Assembly: GCA_013298815.1 (NCBI GenBank)
Contig: JAAFJF010000003.1
Location: 116,059 to 180,058 of the forward strand
Source: Polaromonas sp.
GTDB taxonomy: Bacteria > Pseudomonadota > Gammaproteobacteria > Burkholderiales > Burkholderiaceae_C
Direction: 5' to 3'
Length of the DNA stretch: 64,000 nt
Each line of letters starts with the position of its first letter. Positions within the stretch are counted from its first letter, which is position 1. The notes under the pieces were generated by a model. It was given only the letters and a program-made list of their open reading frames with translations. It was not told the DNA's origin and ran no database searches. Both the position numbers and the translations under genes were made by a program. Shown here one piece after another: positions 35,757-47,700 of this stretch.

Positions 35757-38147
35757 TTAGCTCGCTATTACAGCTGTAGCAGAGTCTACCGTGAATGATA
35801 ACGAAACTTGAGCCCCTTGTGCGACTCCATCTGTAACACGATTTGAAATATCGATGCGCGCATTGTGCTCATCTGCTATCTTTTTTACAACGGCTAAGCC
35901 TAAGCCAGTGCCGTGGCTCTTGCTCGTTACGTAGGGTTCAAAGGCTCGTTTTAAGATGTAATCAGGGAAACCAGCGCCTGTATCCGAAATAACCAACCGC
36001 ACACGTTGCGTTTCAGAATTCCATTGTGTTGCAATGGTGACATGTTTATTTGGTGACAAATCTGTAGCGTCTACTGCATTTTGTAACAAATTATGAATCA
36101 CTTGACGCAATTGTTGTGCATCTCCCTTGATAGCAGGGCATTGCAGATCAAACATAGGCGTTATTGTTGCTAAACCATGTTTAGCTTTACCAAATTGCCC
36201 TTCTTCAGCGCCATACAGTTGCAAAATATCGCTGGCCAGCGCGTTTAAATCGACTGGCTTTAGCTCTGCGGCAGGCAACCGCGCGTAGTCTCTGAACTCA
36301 TTCACCAAGCGCTTCATTGCATCAACTTGATCAACAATAGTTTTGACCGATTTGGTAACAACAGTTTGCTCAGGCTGTTCTAGTTTTCCCGTTAATCTTT
36401 TTTCTAAACGTTGTGCCGAGAGCTGTATGGGTGTAAGCGGATTTTTAATTTCATGCGCCAATCGCCGCGCCACATCGCCCCATGCTTGCGCACGCTGTGA
36501 CGATACGATTTCAGATATGTCGTCAAATACCAGCAACCGAAGTGGCTCTTTAGCACTGCCTGCACTGGCATTTAAATGAAAGTTTTCACCGGGCAGCTCT
36601 GCACCACGAGCAATTAAATTGATGACGTGGTGTGTAGCGTAAGGAGACGAAAGCGCTGTCGCACTTTGCCCGGTGGCACTGTCGTTGGTTGATTGCAGGT
36701 TAAGTACGTATGATTGTTGCCAATGGTCAAGATTGTGTAATTTGCGCTCACTCAGGTAAGCATCAAATTGCGATTGAATACCAGCTGCAAAAGCCTCAAA
36801 TCCCGCAATTTTTGACAAAGGTTCGCCTATGTACTGACTCAAAGGCGATCGCAAAATACGAGCTGCGCCTGGATTGAATGATTGAATCTCTCCTTTGACA
36901 TTCAACACAACAACACCCGAAGTTAAGTTGTCTAAGATGACTTGCAAATTCTCGCGCGCAGTACTGACTTGCAACATACTGCTGTCAACTGCAGCTCTCG
37001 CATCAAATAGCTGTTGCGTCATGTCGGCAAAAGATCGCGTTAAGCCACCTAGCTCATCCTTGCTTTTAGAGACCACTTTGGGCGTCAAATCACCTGCAGC
37101 AACCTGACGCACGCCCTCTGCCAGCAAGAGAAGCGGGGAAGCAAGTTGCGCTCCCAAGAACACGGCCAATAAGACAGCCGTAAACACAGCCAGAAACAAG
37201 CTCAGGGTCAGCGTGGCAATGTACATGCGCTTCAAACCGCCGCGCGCTAAGGCTCTGTTTTGATACTCACGATTGGCCTCGGTCACCGTCAATGCGTTTG
37301 CTACTAAAGTTGGGGACAACAGTTGCGTCACCTGCAAATAGCGTGGCTCAGCAGATATACCCAAGCCACCAGCTTGCACGGCTGCAATCACTTTAATTTT
37401 TACAGCTGCTTGAGCTGCGCCTGTGCCTGAAACCGCCTCGTCAAGACCATCTAAGCTAACAATTTGCCGTTGCAGTTTTGCAGTGCGTAGCTGTTGCTGC
37501 GTAGGTCGCTCTGGGTTTATTTGGTACCGCGAAGCTCCTGCACTGCCCAAGAGTTGCCCTGTGGACGTCCACAGGAAAATATCCTGCGCGGACAGTTGCT
37601 CTCGAATACGATCCAACTCTAACGATGCCGCAATATCAGACATCTCAGAAAGTCGCCTAGCAGCTACGACAGTGTTGTTGCTAAGTTCTGTAGACAGTAC
37701 ATCAATCGTAACGCGGCCCAAATTCAAACCAGCATCAAGTGCTGCCTCTACTTTGACATCAAACCAGCTCTCTATGGAACGCGCAACGAATTGATAGGAG
37801 ACAACATAGATTAAAACTCCTGGCGCAAAGCCTACTAAAGCGAATATCAAAGCCAATTTGACAAGCAGTTGGCTACCAAATTTGCCTTGCCGCAACCGAG
37901 CAACCAAACGGATCGCCAGTCCAATTATCAACAATAACAACGCAGATGCAACCACCGTATTGACAACCAAAAGTTGCCCATACGTATCCTCGTATTGTGC
38001 TCGGTTATTGGTTGATATGGTCAACAGAAAAAGCAGGGCTAAGCCCATGAGTATCATGACTAATGCGCCGATACCAAGTAGCCAACGGAGTTGGCGCGAC
38101 TTTGACAGGTTCGGATCTAAACCCATGAACATGAGTAATTTGCTCAC
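35757..38147 (-). CDS. ntrY: Sensor histidine kinase NtrY
   Basis: This 796-residue kinase has four N-terminal membrane helices, a periplasmic region, a HAMP domain (ASPLLLLAEGVRQVAAGDL) near residue 335 and a PAS domain near 400-520. The H-box is RRLAHEIKNPLTPIQLSAQ and the ATPase domain has HNLLQNAVDA and DTGAGFPDYI with HGTGLGLAVV. This is the NtrY layout. The system senses redox or nitrogen state in other proteobacteria. It overlaps the DUF4390 gene by 4 bases (ATGA). Confidence 0.92.
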   Translation of the reverse strand: MSKLLMFMGLDPNLSKSRQLRWLLGIGALVMILMGLALLFLLTISTNNRAQYEDTYGQLLVVNTVVASALLLLIIGLAIRLVARLRQGKFGSQLLVKLALIFALVGFAPGVLIYVVSYQFVARSIESWFDVKVEAALDAGLNLGRVTIDVLSTELSNNTVVAARRLSEMSDIAASLELDRIREQLSAQDIFLWTSTGQLLGSAGASRYQINPERPTQQQLRTAKLQRQIVSLDGLDEAVSGTGAAQAAVKIKVIAAVQAGGLGISAEPRYLQVTQLLSPTLVANALTVTEANREYQNRALARGGLKRMYIATLTLSLFLAVFTAVLLAVFLGAQLASPLLLLAEGVRQVAAGDLTPKVVSKSKDELGGLTRSFADMTQQLFDARAAVDSSMLQVSTARENLQVILDNLTSGVVVLNVKGEIQSFNPGAARILRSPLSQYIGEPLSKIAGFEAFAAGIQSQFDAYLSERKLHNLDHWQQSYVLNLQSTNDSATGQSATALSSPYATHHVINLIARGAELPGENFHLNASAGSAKEPLRLLVFDDISEIVSSQRAQAWGDVARRLAHEIKNPLTPIQLSAQRLEKRLTGKLEQPEQTVVTKSVKTIVDQVDAMKRLVNEFRDYARLPAAELKPVDLNALASDILQLYGAEEGQFGKAKHGLATITPMFDLQCPAIKGDAQQLRQVIHNLLQNAVDATDLSPNKHVTIATQWNSETQRVRLVISDTGAGFPDYILKRAFEPYVTSKSHGTGLGLAVVKKIADEHNARIDISNRVTDGVAQGAQVSLSFTVDSATAVIAS

Positions 38148-38755
38148 CTGCTAACCTCAGAAGCGAATCGGATACTTTTTGAAGCTGATATATTCCAATC
38201 GTTTTGCCCAATCAAACCAATTTGAAAGGGGCGTGGAAGTTGAGAAATATCTAACTTGAAGTTCAATTCAACCGTGTGTAGTACATCTGGATCCAACTCT
38301 GCCAAGTCAATAATTCGCCAACGGCTGATTCGTTGTACTTTTGACAAGGCTTCAGGCAAGGTGTCAAAGTATTGTGGCAATCCACCGCCCAGACCACTTC
38401 CATTGCTACCCGAAGTATTGGAGACATTTAAACGCCAACGGCGCGTTAATGGCTGGTAGGCTAGTCGAATTTGACGTGTCGCTATGGCTAATTTTTTGTC
38501 ATACCAATACCAGCGATCTCGCCTAATTTCAGCTTCTGCAACAAAAAAAAGCGGAATGCCTTTGAGCAAAACATCTTCAATCGGCGCAGGCAAATCAAAT
38601 GCAAGCTGTGCATTTAAAAAAATTGCACCATCACCACGTTCAACTTGTAGTGTGCTGATGCTGGCAGGTGTCGATCCATCTGAGTTCGCAGCAAGTGCCA
38701 CATTCATTGCAAATATAACGAAAAAAACAAACGCTACCAAGCAACGCAACAGCAT
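38144..38755 (-). CDS. DUF4390 exported protein
   Basis: This 203-residue protein has a signal peptide (LLRCLVAFVFFVIFAMNVAL, cleavage likely after ALA) and an all-beta domain of the DUF4390 family (WYWYDKKLAIATRQIRLAYQ). The family is encoded upstream of ntrY in Betaproteobacteria and may take part in signal sensing in the periplasm. I chose the ATG at 38755, which avoids overlap with rsmB; an ATG at 38809 is also possible and would overlap rsmB by 44 bases. Confidence 0.82.
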   Translation of the reverse strand: MLLRCLVAFVFFVIFAMNVALAANSDGSTPASISTLQVERGDGAIFLNAQLAFDLPAPIEDVLLKGIPLFFVAEAEIRRDRWYWYDKKLAIATRQIRLAYQPLTRRWRLNVSNTSGSNGSGLGGGLPQYFDTLPEALSKVQRISRWRIIDLAELDPDVLHTVELNFKLDISQLPRPFQIGLIGQNDWNISASKSIRFASEVSR

Positions 38756-38765
38756 CTTTGTCAGC

Positions 38766-40154
38766 TTAGATTGATTGCTTTTCAAAAAGTGCGTAAAAAA
38801 ATCCATCATGGTTAGTCAGTTCATTACCTTGTTGATTGTGAGTGACGACACCATTTTTTGCACTGTTTTTTGGCGTTAAATGGCCAGGTGAGTTAAGAAG
38901 CTTTGCATTTTTGTTGTTTGAAGTGAACAGTGCAGCTTGATCCTGCCCTTCCGCCTTGAAGACAGAACATGTGCAATACAGCAATCTACCACCAGGTTTG
39001 ACCAATTTCCACAGCGTATCCAATAGATGCCTTTGAATTTCTGCAAGTTGAGCAATGTCGGTTTCGCGACGCAACCAACGAATATCCGGATGACGCCGGA
39101 CAATCCCCGAAGCAGTGCATGGTGCGTCTAGCAATACTGCATCAAAGTGAGCGTCCTTTTGATCGTCAAACCAAGTGATAGGCTTGGCTGCATCAGCTAC
39201 GATAACTTTTGCATGCAACCCGATACGACTCAAATTCTGGTGGATCAAGTCACAACGTGCGGCATCAATGTCTAACGCAACGACTTCACAGTCTACCATT
39301 TCAAGTAGATGTGCCGTTTTGCCACCAGGTGCAGCGCAAGCGTCCAAAATGCGCGACTGGGCGTTTAAATTCATACCGTCCAATAGCAATGGCGCAGCAA
39401 GCTGAGCTGCGGCGTCTTGAACTGAAACCGTACCATCGGCAAAGCCCAAAATCTCATGAACAGGGATGGCTTTACTGAAACTCACACCACATTTGCCAAC
39501 TTGTTTTATTTCATTTACTGCTACACCATCAATAGCATTAACGCTAGACAAATAGCTGGCTACACTAGATTTTTTCACATTAACACGCAAAGACAACGGC
39601 GCATGCGTATTATTAGACTCTAATATCTGTTGCCAAGCATTTGGGTGGTCAATTTTGAGCCGCTTTATCCACCACTGCGGATGATTCCATTGCCCAACAG
39701 GATGTGTCAGCGCTTTTTGCGTTATAGCGTCTTTTTCGCGCAGAAAACGACGTAAGCAAGCGTTTATAAAGCTGCTGGATGCATTTGTATTTGGGTGGCG
39801 TTTAGCAGCCTCAACCGCCTGATCAACCAAGGTAAAAGCTTCGTAGCGCAAGCCTGCACTTTCACCACACAAAATTGCCAATGCAACACATAACAAGGCA
39901 TCTGCTTGGGCTGGGGGTACACGCTTAACCAAATAGCTTTTGATGATTTCTGCAGTTCCAAGCCAACGCCACACATGAAAGCTGAGCGCTTGAACCCCCG
40001 GCCGCAAACTGGCCTCAACCTGCTTTAAAGCACTTGTACCCGACTCTCCAGAACGCACAGCTTGAAGCACGTTTGCGGTACTTTGCAATTGCCGCCATAA
40101 AGGAATTTGAGTCGGTGCTTTTTTAACTATTTCTGAGGATGTTTGCAAGGTCAT
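38766..40154 (-). CDS. rsmB: 16S rRNA m5C967 methyltransferase RsmB
   Basis: This 462-residue enzyme has an N-terminal NusB-like RNA-binding domain (to about residue 160) and a methyltransferase core with DACAAPGGKTAHLLE. The catalytic cysteines are in DAPCTASGIVRRHPD and LLYCTCSVFKAEGQ. It methylates C967 of 16S rRNA. It overlaps the downstream-facing mini-gene by 4 bases (ATGA) and leads the leftward run to ntrY. Confidence 0.95.
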   Translation of the reverse strand: MTLQTSSEIVKKAPTQIPLWRQLQSTANVLQAVRSGESGTSALKQVEASLRPGVQALSFHVWRWLGTAEIIKSYLVKRVPPAQADALLCVALAILCGESAGLRYEAFTLVDQAVEAAKRHPNTNASSSFINACLRRFLREKDAITQKALTHPVGQWNHPQWWIKRLKIDHPNAWQQILESNNTHAPLSLRVNVKKSSVASYLSSVNAIDGVAVNEIKQVGKCGVSFSKAIPVHEILGFADGTVSVQDAAAQLAAPLLLDGMNLNAQSRILDACAAPGGKTAHLLEMVDCEVVALDIDAARCDLIHQNLSRIGLHAKVIVADAAKPITWFDDQKDAHFDAVLLDAPCTASGIVRRHPDIRWLRRETDIAQLAEIQRHLLDTLWKLVKPGGRLLYCTCSVFKAEGQDQAALFTSNNKNAKLLNSPGHLTPKNSAKNGVVTHNQQGNELTNHDGFFYALFEKQSI

Positions 40155-40390
40155 GTCGTTTTGTCATCACTATGTATGACCGATTTAAAGGCGAATACAG
40201 CTGCCAGCAATGATGCCGGGAATTGTTTAATGGCTTGGTTGTAGTCAGAAACTGCCTGTGCGCCGGCATCTTGACTCGTAGCCAAGGCTCGCATACGAAC
40301 CATCCGGTTATATGCGCCTACGACCCAGCAGATACAAGTAGTAAAGAAACTAACCCAAAGCGTAGTTTTAAGCATAGTCCAATCCGTCAT
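40151..40390 (-). CDS. Small membrane-anchored protein, LemA-like fragment
   Basis: This 79-residue protein has one N-terminal hydrophobic helix (LWVSFFTTCICWVVGAYNRM). YNRMVRMRALA recalls the start of LemA-family proteins, but the long helical body of LemA is missing. Larger LemA-like proteins are encoded at this place beside rsmB in some Burkholderiales, so this may be a shrunken version. ATG 40390 is preferred to a TTG upstream. It is the first gene of the rsmB run. Confidence 0.6.
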   Translation of the reverse strand: MTDWTMLKTTLWVSFFTTCICWVVGAYNRMVRMRALATSQDAGAQAVSDYNQAIKQFPASLLAAVFAFKSVIHSDDKTT

Positions 40391-40415
40391 GGCGATCAAA
40401 CATCAACGGCACAAT

Positions 40416-40455
40416 AAAAACGCCCCAAAATCGTTTGCCGATCATGGGGCGTTTT
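40416..40455 (-). terminator. Terminator of the rpoBC operon
   Basis: AAAACGCCCCA and TGGGGCGTTTT pair around a 17-base loop, followed on the minus strand by TTTATTG. It lies 34 bases beyond the rpoC stop. Confidence 0.88.
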
Positions 40456-40488
40456 GCATCACACCTGAAGTTGATATTTCAGAAAATA

Positions 40489-43400
40489 TTACTCAGTGGC
40501 CGTGTTTTCCGTGTTTTCAACTTCAGCGGGAGCCTCTTCGTTAGAACTATCAGTTGCTCCGTCACGGTCTTCCGCTTCTGCTTGCGCGATAGCTTGGCGT
40601 TCAACATCGTCCATCTGCTCTTTCGCTTTACGTGCTTGGTGATAAGCCAAACCTGTACCAGCAGGGATCAAACGACCAACAATCACATTTTCTTTCAAAC
40701 CACGCAAAGGATCGCGTTTGCCCATGATGGCGGCTTCCGTCAACACACGAGTCGTCTCTTGGAACGACGCAGCGCTGATGAAGCTGTCTGTAGACAACGA
40801 GGCCTTGGTGATACCCAGCAACAAGTTAGAGAATGTAGCCGGTAATTTGCCTTCTGCACGCAATGCATCGTTGGTATTCAACATCGCAGCACGCTCGACC
40901 TGCTCACCATTGATGTAGCTTGAATCACCTGCGTTTTCAACAACCACGCGACGCAGCATTTGACGAACGATCACTTCAATGTGTTTGTCATTGATTTTCA
41001 CGCCTTGCAAGCGATAAACATCCTGAACTTCGTCAACAATGTAACGCGCCAGCTCTTCGCTACCTAACAATCGCAAAATGTCTTGCGGATCAGCTGGGCC
41101 GTCCACGATGCTTTCACCTTTGTTGACCACTTGGCCTTCATGCACCAAAATATTTTTCTCTTTCGGCACGAGATCTTCCCAAACTTTACCGTCTGGATCC
41201 GTGATTTGCATACGGATTTTGCCTTTGGTTTCCTTGCCAAACGACACAGTACCAGTCATTTCTGCCAAGGTACCCTTGTCTTTGGGTGTGCGTGCTTCGA
41301 ACAACTCGGCAACTCGTGGCAAACCACCAGTAATATCGCGAGTTTTTTGACCTTCAATTGGGATACGAGCCAGAACCTCTCCAGGGCCCACATCTTGACC
41401 ATCGCGCACTTGTATCAAAGCACCTACTGGGAAGCCAATCGTCACTGAGTGGTCGGTACCAGGAATCTTCACTTCGTTGCCAGTAGCATCAATCAACTTC
41501 ACTTGTGGACGAACTACTTTAGCTGCACCACGGCGCTTTGGATCAATAACCACCATGGTGGACAAGCCGGTTACTTCATCGAGCTGCTTGGCAACTGTCA
41601 AACCTTCTTCCACGTTTTCAAACTTAGATTGGCCTGCAAATTCAGTGATGATCGGACGTGTCAGTGGGTCCCAATTGGCCAAGATAGCGCCTGATTTTAT
41701 TTTGTCGTCCGCCTTTACAGCCAAGGTCGCACCATAGGGCACCTTGTGTCGTTCACGCTCACGACCGTGCTCGTCGTGGATCACAATTTCGCCAGAGCGA
41801 GAAATCACCACCAATTCCTTCTTGCTGTTTGTCACATAGCGCATCGTCGCGTTAAAACCGACAACACCATTTGACTTGGCTTCAACACTTGACGCAATCG
41901 CTGCACGTGATGCCGCACCACCGATGTGGAAGGTACGCATAGTCAACTGGGTACCTGGCTCGCCAATAGATTGCGCAGCAATCACGCCAACAGCCTCGCC
42001 ACCGTTGATCAAACCGCCACGCCCCAAGTCACGACCATAACAAGTCGCACAAATACCAAATCGAGTTTCGCACGTCAACGCTGTACGCACTTTGATCTCG
42101 TCGACACCAGCAGCTTCTAGCTCATCAATCAAGTCTTCTTCTAGCATCGTACCGGCTGTGGCCAGCACGGAACGATTTTCCGGGTGAAGAATATCATCAG
42201 CAGCAGTGCGCCCTAAGATACGATCACGCAAAGACTCAATGACCTCACCACCCTCAACGATGGCGCGCATAAGAGAACCATCATGCGTGCCACAGTCTTG
42301 CTCTGTCACAACCAGATCTTGCGTTACATCTACCAAACGACGCGTCAAATATCCAGAATTAGCTGTCTTCAAAGCAGTGTCAGCCAAGCCCTTTCGTGCA
42401 CCGTGTGTGGAAATGAAGTACTGAAGCACATTCAAACCTTCACGGAAGTTGGCCGTGATAGGCGTTTCGATGATAGAACCATCCGGCTTTGCCATCAAAC
42501 CGCGCATACCTGCGAGCTGACGAATCTGAGCAGCGGAGCCACGCGCACTTGAGTCAGCCATCATGTAAATGGAATTGAAGGACTCTTGATTGACTTCTTT
42601 GCCATGGCGGTCAATGGTTTTCTCCACTGCCAACTGTGCCATCATGACTTTAGAAATTTCGTCACCCGCTTTGCCCCAAATATCGACCACCTTGTTATAG
42701 CGCTCACCAGCTGTTACCAGACCGGAAGTGTATTGGTTGCCAATTTCTTTAACTTCGGTTTCGCAACGCTTGATGATTTCATACTTCTCTTTTGGAACCA
42801 GCATGTCATCCACGCAGATAGAAATACCGGCTTTTGTCGCCAAACGGAAGCCGTTTTGCAACAACTTATCAGCAAAAACTACTGTTTCTTTCAATCCACA
42901 CTTACGGAAAGAAACGTTGATAAGCTTGGAAATTTCTTTCTTCTTCAACGCTTTGTTGATGTTCGCAAAAGGCAAACCTTTTGGCAATATTTCACTTAGC
43001 AATGCGCGTCCGGCCGTGGTTTCCCACAATTTCGTGAAAGGCACAAACTCCCCAGTTTCTTTGTCTTTTGTGTATTCAGTCAAACGCACATTGATACGTG
43101 CAGTTAACTCAACCACGCCAGCGTCAAACGCACGCTGGACTTCTGTCGTATTGGCAAACAACATGCCCTCGCCCTTGCCGTTGGTACGGTCGCGAGTGGT
43201 GTAGTACAAGCCAAGGACAACGTCTTGTGATGGGACAATAGATGGCTCACCACTAGCAGGGAACAAAATGTTGTTCGATGCAAGCATCAAGGTGCGCGCT
43301 TCCATTTGCGCCTCTACAGACAATGGCACATGAACCGCCATTTGGTCACCGTCAAAGTCAGCATTGAATGCCGAACAAACCAAAGGATGCAGCTGGATGG

Positions 43401-44730
43401 CTTTTCCCTCAATCAAAATGGGCTCAAATGCCTGAATACCTAAGCGGTGCAAAGTAGGTGCGCGGTTCAGCATCACTGGATGTTCTTTGATCACCTCTTC
43501 CAAGATGTCCCAAACAACTGGCGTGCCTGATTCAACTTCTTTCTTCGCTGCCTTGATAGTTGTAGCAATGCCACGCGCTTCCAATTGAGCAAAGATGAAA
43601 GGTTTGAACAGCTCAAGAGCCATTAATTTTGGCAGCCCGCACTGATGCAACTTGAGTGTTGGACCAACAGTAATAACCGAACGACCAGAATAGTCAACGC
43701 GCTTACCCAACAAATTTTGACGGAAACGACCTGACTTACCTTTGATCATGTCAGCCAAAGATTTGAGAGCTCGCTTGTTAGCGCCAGTCATCGCTTTGCC
43801 GCGACGGCCGTTGTCCAACAATGAATCAACCGCCTCTTGCAACATCCGTTTTTCATTGCGGGCAATGATTTCAGGCGCTTTGAGTTCTAGCAAACGACGC
43901 AAACGGCTATTGCGGTTAATCACGCGACGATATAAATCGTTCAAATCCGATGTCGCGAAACGACCACCATCCAGCGGCACCAAGGGACGCAAATCTGGCG
44001 GCAATACCGGCAACACATCCATCACCATCCACTCAGGCTTGATGCCAGACTTTTTGAAAGCCTCCATCAACTTAAGACGCTTAGAATTTTTCTTGATCTT
44101 GACTTCAGATCCCGTCAAATCGCCGCGTAGCTTCTCAATGATCATGTCGATATCGAGATCACTCAACAAGTCTTTAATACCTTCGGCGCCCATCTTGGCG
44201 ATAAATTCATCACCGTGTTCATTACGCTGGGCGTCATGATCATCCTCAGACATGATGCTGTATTTTTTCAACGGCGTCATACCTGGATCTGTAACAACAT
44301 ATGCCTCAAAGTACAAGACGCGTTCAATATCACGCAAAGTCATATCTAACACCATGCCCAAGCGAGATGGCAATGACTTCAAAAACCAAATGTGCGCGCA
44401 AGGTGCAGATAAATCAATGTGCCCCATTCGCTCACGTCGAACTTTGGTCTGCGTAACCTCAACACCACACTTTTCACAAATGACGCCACGGTGTTTGAGA
44501 CGCTTGTATTTGCCACACAAACATTCGTAGTCTTTAATAGGACCAAAAATTTTGGCGCAAAATAGACCGTCACGCTCAGGTTTAAATGTCCGATAGTTGA
44601 TGGTTTCAGGTTTTTTTACTTCACCGAAAGACCATGACCGAATTTTTTCGGGTGAAGCCATGCCGATCTTAATCGCATGGAAGTTTTCGTCTGGCGTGAA
44701 CTGCTTAAACAGATCGAGTAATGATTTCAT
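40489..44730 (-). CDS. rpoC: RNA polymerase beta' subunit
   Basis: This 1413-residue catalytic subunit has the N-terminal zinc site [20 protein letters not shown] and the active-centre motif [12 protein letters not shown] near residue 459, which binds the catalytic magnesium. The second zinc site uses CGTHDG and [13 protein letters not shown]. The C-terminus carries an acidic tail after [18 protein letters not shown]. It is co-transcribed with rpoB, 63 bases upstream. Confidence 0.99.
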   Translation of the reverse strand: MKSLLDLFKQFTPDENFHAIKIGMASPEKIRSWSFGEVKKPETINYRTFKPERDGLFCAKIFGPIKDYECLCGKYKRLKHRGVICEKCGVEVTQTKVRRERMGHIDLSAPCAHIWFLKSLPSRLGMVLDMTLRDIERVLYFEAYVVTDPGMTPLKKYSIMSEDDHDAQRNEHGDEFIAKMGAEGIKDLLSDLDIDMIIEKLRGDLTGSEVKIKKNSKRLKLMEAFKKSGIKPEWMVMDVLPVLPPDLRPLVPLDGGRFATSDLNDLYRRVINRNSRLRRLLELKAPEIIARNEKRMLQEAVDSLLDNGRRGKAMTGANKRALKSLADMIKGKSGRFRQNLLGKRVDYSGRSVITVGPTLKLHQCGLPKLMALELFKPFIFAQLEARGIATTIKAAKKEVESGTPVVWDILEEVIKEHPVMLNRAPTLHRLGIQAFEPILIEGKAIQLHPLVCSAFNADFDGDQMAVHVPLSVEAQMEARTLMLASNNILFPASGEPSIVPSQDVVLGLYYTTRDRTNGKGEGMLFANTTEVQRAFDAGVVELTARINVRLTEYTKDKETGEFVPFTKLWETTAGRALLSEILPKGLPFANINKALKKKEISKLINVSFRKCGLKETVVFADKLLQNGFRLATKAGISICVDDMLVPKEKYEIIKRCETEVKEIGNQYTSGLVTAGERYNKVVDIWGKAGDEISKVMMAQLAVEKTIDRHGKEVNQESFNSIYMMADSSARGSAAQIRQLAGMRGLMAKPDGSIIETPITANFREGLNVLQYFISTHGARKGLADTALKTANSGYLTRRLVDVTQDLVVTEQDCGTHDGSLMRAIVEGGEVIESLRDRILGRTAADDILHPENRSVLATAGTMLEEDLIDELEAAGVDEIKVRTALTCETRFGICATCYGRDLGRGGLINGGEAVGVIAAQSIGEPGTQLTMRTFHIGGAASRAAIASSVEAKSNGVVGFNATMRYVTNSKKELVVISRSGEIVIHDEHGRERERHKVPYGATLAVKADDKIKSGAILANWDPLTRPIITEFAGQSKFENVEEGLTVAKQLDEVTGLSTMVVIDPKRRGAAKVVRPQVKLIDATGNEVKIPGTDHSVTIGFPVGALIQVRDGQDVGPGEVLARIPIEGQKTRDITGGLPRVAELFEARTPKDKGTLAEMTGTVSFGKETKGKIRMQITDPDGKVWEDLVPKEKNILVHEGQVVNKGESIVDGPADPQDILRLLGSEELARYIVDEVQDVYRLQGVKINDKHIEVIVRQMLRRVVVENAGDSSYINGEQVERAAMLNTNDALRAEGKLPATFSNLLLGITKASLSTDSFISAASFQETTRVLTEAAIMGKRDPLRGLKENVIVGRLIPAGTGLAYHQARKAKEQMDDVERQAIAQAEAEDRDGATDSSNEEAPAEVENTENTATE

Positions 44731-44793
44731 GTGTGAGTCCTTATTCTTGTCCGTGATTTATGCGAAGCTAATATGCATCTTAAAGTCGTTCGT

Positions 44794-47700
44794 TTATCCG
44801 CGCTCTAATTCCATGTCGATGCCAAGAGAGCGAATCTCTTTAACCAACACGTTGAACGACTCAGGCATACCAGCCTCGATAGTGTGCTCACCCTTGACAA
44901 TGCTTTCGTACACACGTGTACGACCTTGCACGTCATCAGATTTCACCGTCAGCATTTCCTGCAAGACATATGAAGCGCCATAAGCTTCCAGCGCCCAAAC
45001 CTCCATCTCACCAAAACGCTGTCCACCGAACTGCGCTTTACCACCCAATGGCTGCTGCGTCACCAGGCTGTAAGGGCCCGTTGAACGTGCATGCATCTTG
45101 TCATCCACCAAATGATGAAGTTTCAAGAAGTGCATATAACCTACAGTCGTAGTGCGATCAAAAGCATCACCTGTACGGCCATCGTACAGCTGGGCTTGCG
45201 TGCGAGTTGCTGTTAGACCCTTGGTCTTCGCAATATCATCAGGATAAGCCAGCTTCAACATGGAGCGAATTTCGTCTTCCGATGCGCCATCGAATACGGG
45301 TGTTGCAAATGTAACACCACTAGAAAGATTGGTCGCCATTTCATTGATTTGCAAATCGTTCAACTTGCTAAAGTCTTCTTGACGACCTGACGTGTTGTAA
45401 AGCGTTTCAAAGAATTGACGCATTTCAGCCACTTTGGTTTCCGCTTGCAGCATGTCGCCAATGCGTTGGCCAATACCTTTAGCAGCCCAGCCCAAGTGCA
45501 CTTCTAAAACCTGTCCAACGTTCATGCGAGATGGAACACCCAATGGATTCAAAACAATGTCACATGGTGTGCCATCGGCCATAAATGGCATATCTTCTAC
45601 AGGCAAGATTTTCGATACGACACCTTTGTTACCGTGACGACCCGCCATCTTGTCACCCGGCTGCAAGCGACGTTTCACCGCCAAGTAAACCTTGACCATT
45701 TTCAAAACACCAGCTGGCAACTCATCGCCTTGGGTCAATTTTTTACGCTTTTCTTCAAAAGCCAAATCAAAACTATGACGCGTTTGTTCTGTTGAGTTTT
45801 TGATGCTTTCTAATTGCGTCGCAACTTCATCATCCGCCGGACGAATATCAAACCAATGGAACTTCTCAACTGACTCTAGGTATGCTTTGTCAATTTTGGT
45901 GCCTTTAGCTAGCTTTTGCGGTCCGCCATTAGCAACTTTACCAATCAATAGTTTTTCAATACGTGAAAAAGAATCTGCCTCAACAATACGTAATTGATCG
46001 TTCAAATCAAGACGGAAACGCTTCAGTTCGTCGTCAATAATTTGTTGAGCCCGTTTGTCTCGCACGATACCTTCACGAGTGAAAACTTGTACATCGATAA
46101 CCGTACCACGTGAGCCTTGGCTAACGCGCAGTGATGTATCTTTTACGTCACTGGCTTTTTCACCGAAAATTGCACGCAACAGCTTTTCTTCTGGCGTGAG
46201 TGTTGTTTCACCTTTTGGCGTCACTTTACCAACCAAAGTATCGCCTGGCTCAACTTCTGCACCCACATAAATGATGCCTGAATCGTCCATGCGATTGAGT
46301 TGCTGCTCAGATAAGTTTGGAATATCACGCGTGATTTCTTCAGCGCCAAGTTTCGTGTCACGCGCCATCACTACCAATTCTTCGATATGAATGGATGTAT
46401 AGCGATCTTCCGCCACTACACGCTCACTGATCAAAATCGAATCTTCGAAGTTATAACCATTCCACGGCATAAAGCCGATCAGCATGTTTTGGCCCAATGC
46501 CAATTCGCCCAAATCAGTAGATGCACCATCAGCAATAACATCACCTTTCGTCAATTTGTCGCCTTTTTTGACGATAGGACGTTGATGAATGTTCGTATTT
46601 TGGTTAGAACGCTGGTACTTAATCAAGTTGTAAATATCAACGCCAACTTCACCCGCTTGGGCTTCAGCATCGTTGACTCGCACCACAATACGAGTTGCGT
46701 CAATGTAGTCCACAATGCCGCCACGTGTAGCCGTAACCACAGTACCCGAGTCAACCGCAGAAACGCGCTCTATGCCTGTTCCCACAAACGCTTTTTCGGG
46801 GCGCAAAACAGGCACGGCTTGACGCTGCATATTCGCACCCATCAAAGCACGATTCGCATCGTCATGCTCCAAGAAGGGCACCAAAGACGCAGCTACAGAG
46901 ACTATCTGACCAGGTGAAACGTCCATATATTGAACGCGCTCGGCTCCTACAAAAATCGACTCACCAGTTTCACGGGCAGAAACCAACTCATCAGTCAGCA
47001 CCCCATTTTTGTCCAAACCAGCATTGGCCTGAGCAATCACATACTTACCCTCTTCAATCGCTGAAAGGTAATCAATTTGCATCGTAGCTTTACCATCGAT
47101 TACGCGACGATACGGCGTTTCAATAAAACCGTATTCGTTTAGGCGCGCATACAAGGCTAGCGAATTGATCAAACCAATGTTTGGACCCTCTGGCGTTTCA
47201 ATCGGGCACACGCGGCCGTAATGCGTGACATGCACGTCGCGAACTTCAAAGCCAGCACGCTCTCGTGTTAAACCACCGGGGCCAAGCGCAGAAATACGAC
47301 GCTTGTGCGTGATCTCGGACAATGGATTGGTTTGATCCATAAATTGCGAAAGCTGAGAAGCGCCAAAGAATTCTTTCAATGCAGCAGAGATTGGCTTACT
47401 GTTGATCAAATCATGTGGCATCAACGGCTCTTGCTCGGCTTGACCCAACCGCTCTTTCACCGCTTTTTCAATACGCGCCAAACCTGTGCGGTACTGGTTT
47501 TCCGCCAATTCACCCACGCAGCGAACACGACGATTACCCAAGTGATCGATATCATCAACTTCACCGCGTCCATTGCGCAAATCTACCAGAATTTTAACAA
47601 CAGACAAAATGTCTTCGTTGGTCATCACCATAGGACCAGTCGATTCAGCACGTCCCATTTTAGCGTTGAACTTCATCCGACCAACACGTGACAAATCGTA

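Noticed and set aside
46800..47400. Rifampicin-resistance change in rpoB
   Set aside because: The binding region has the usual susceptible residues.
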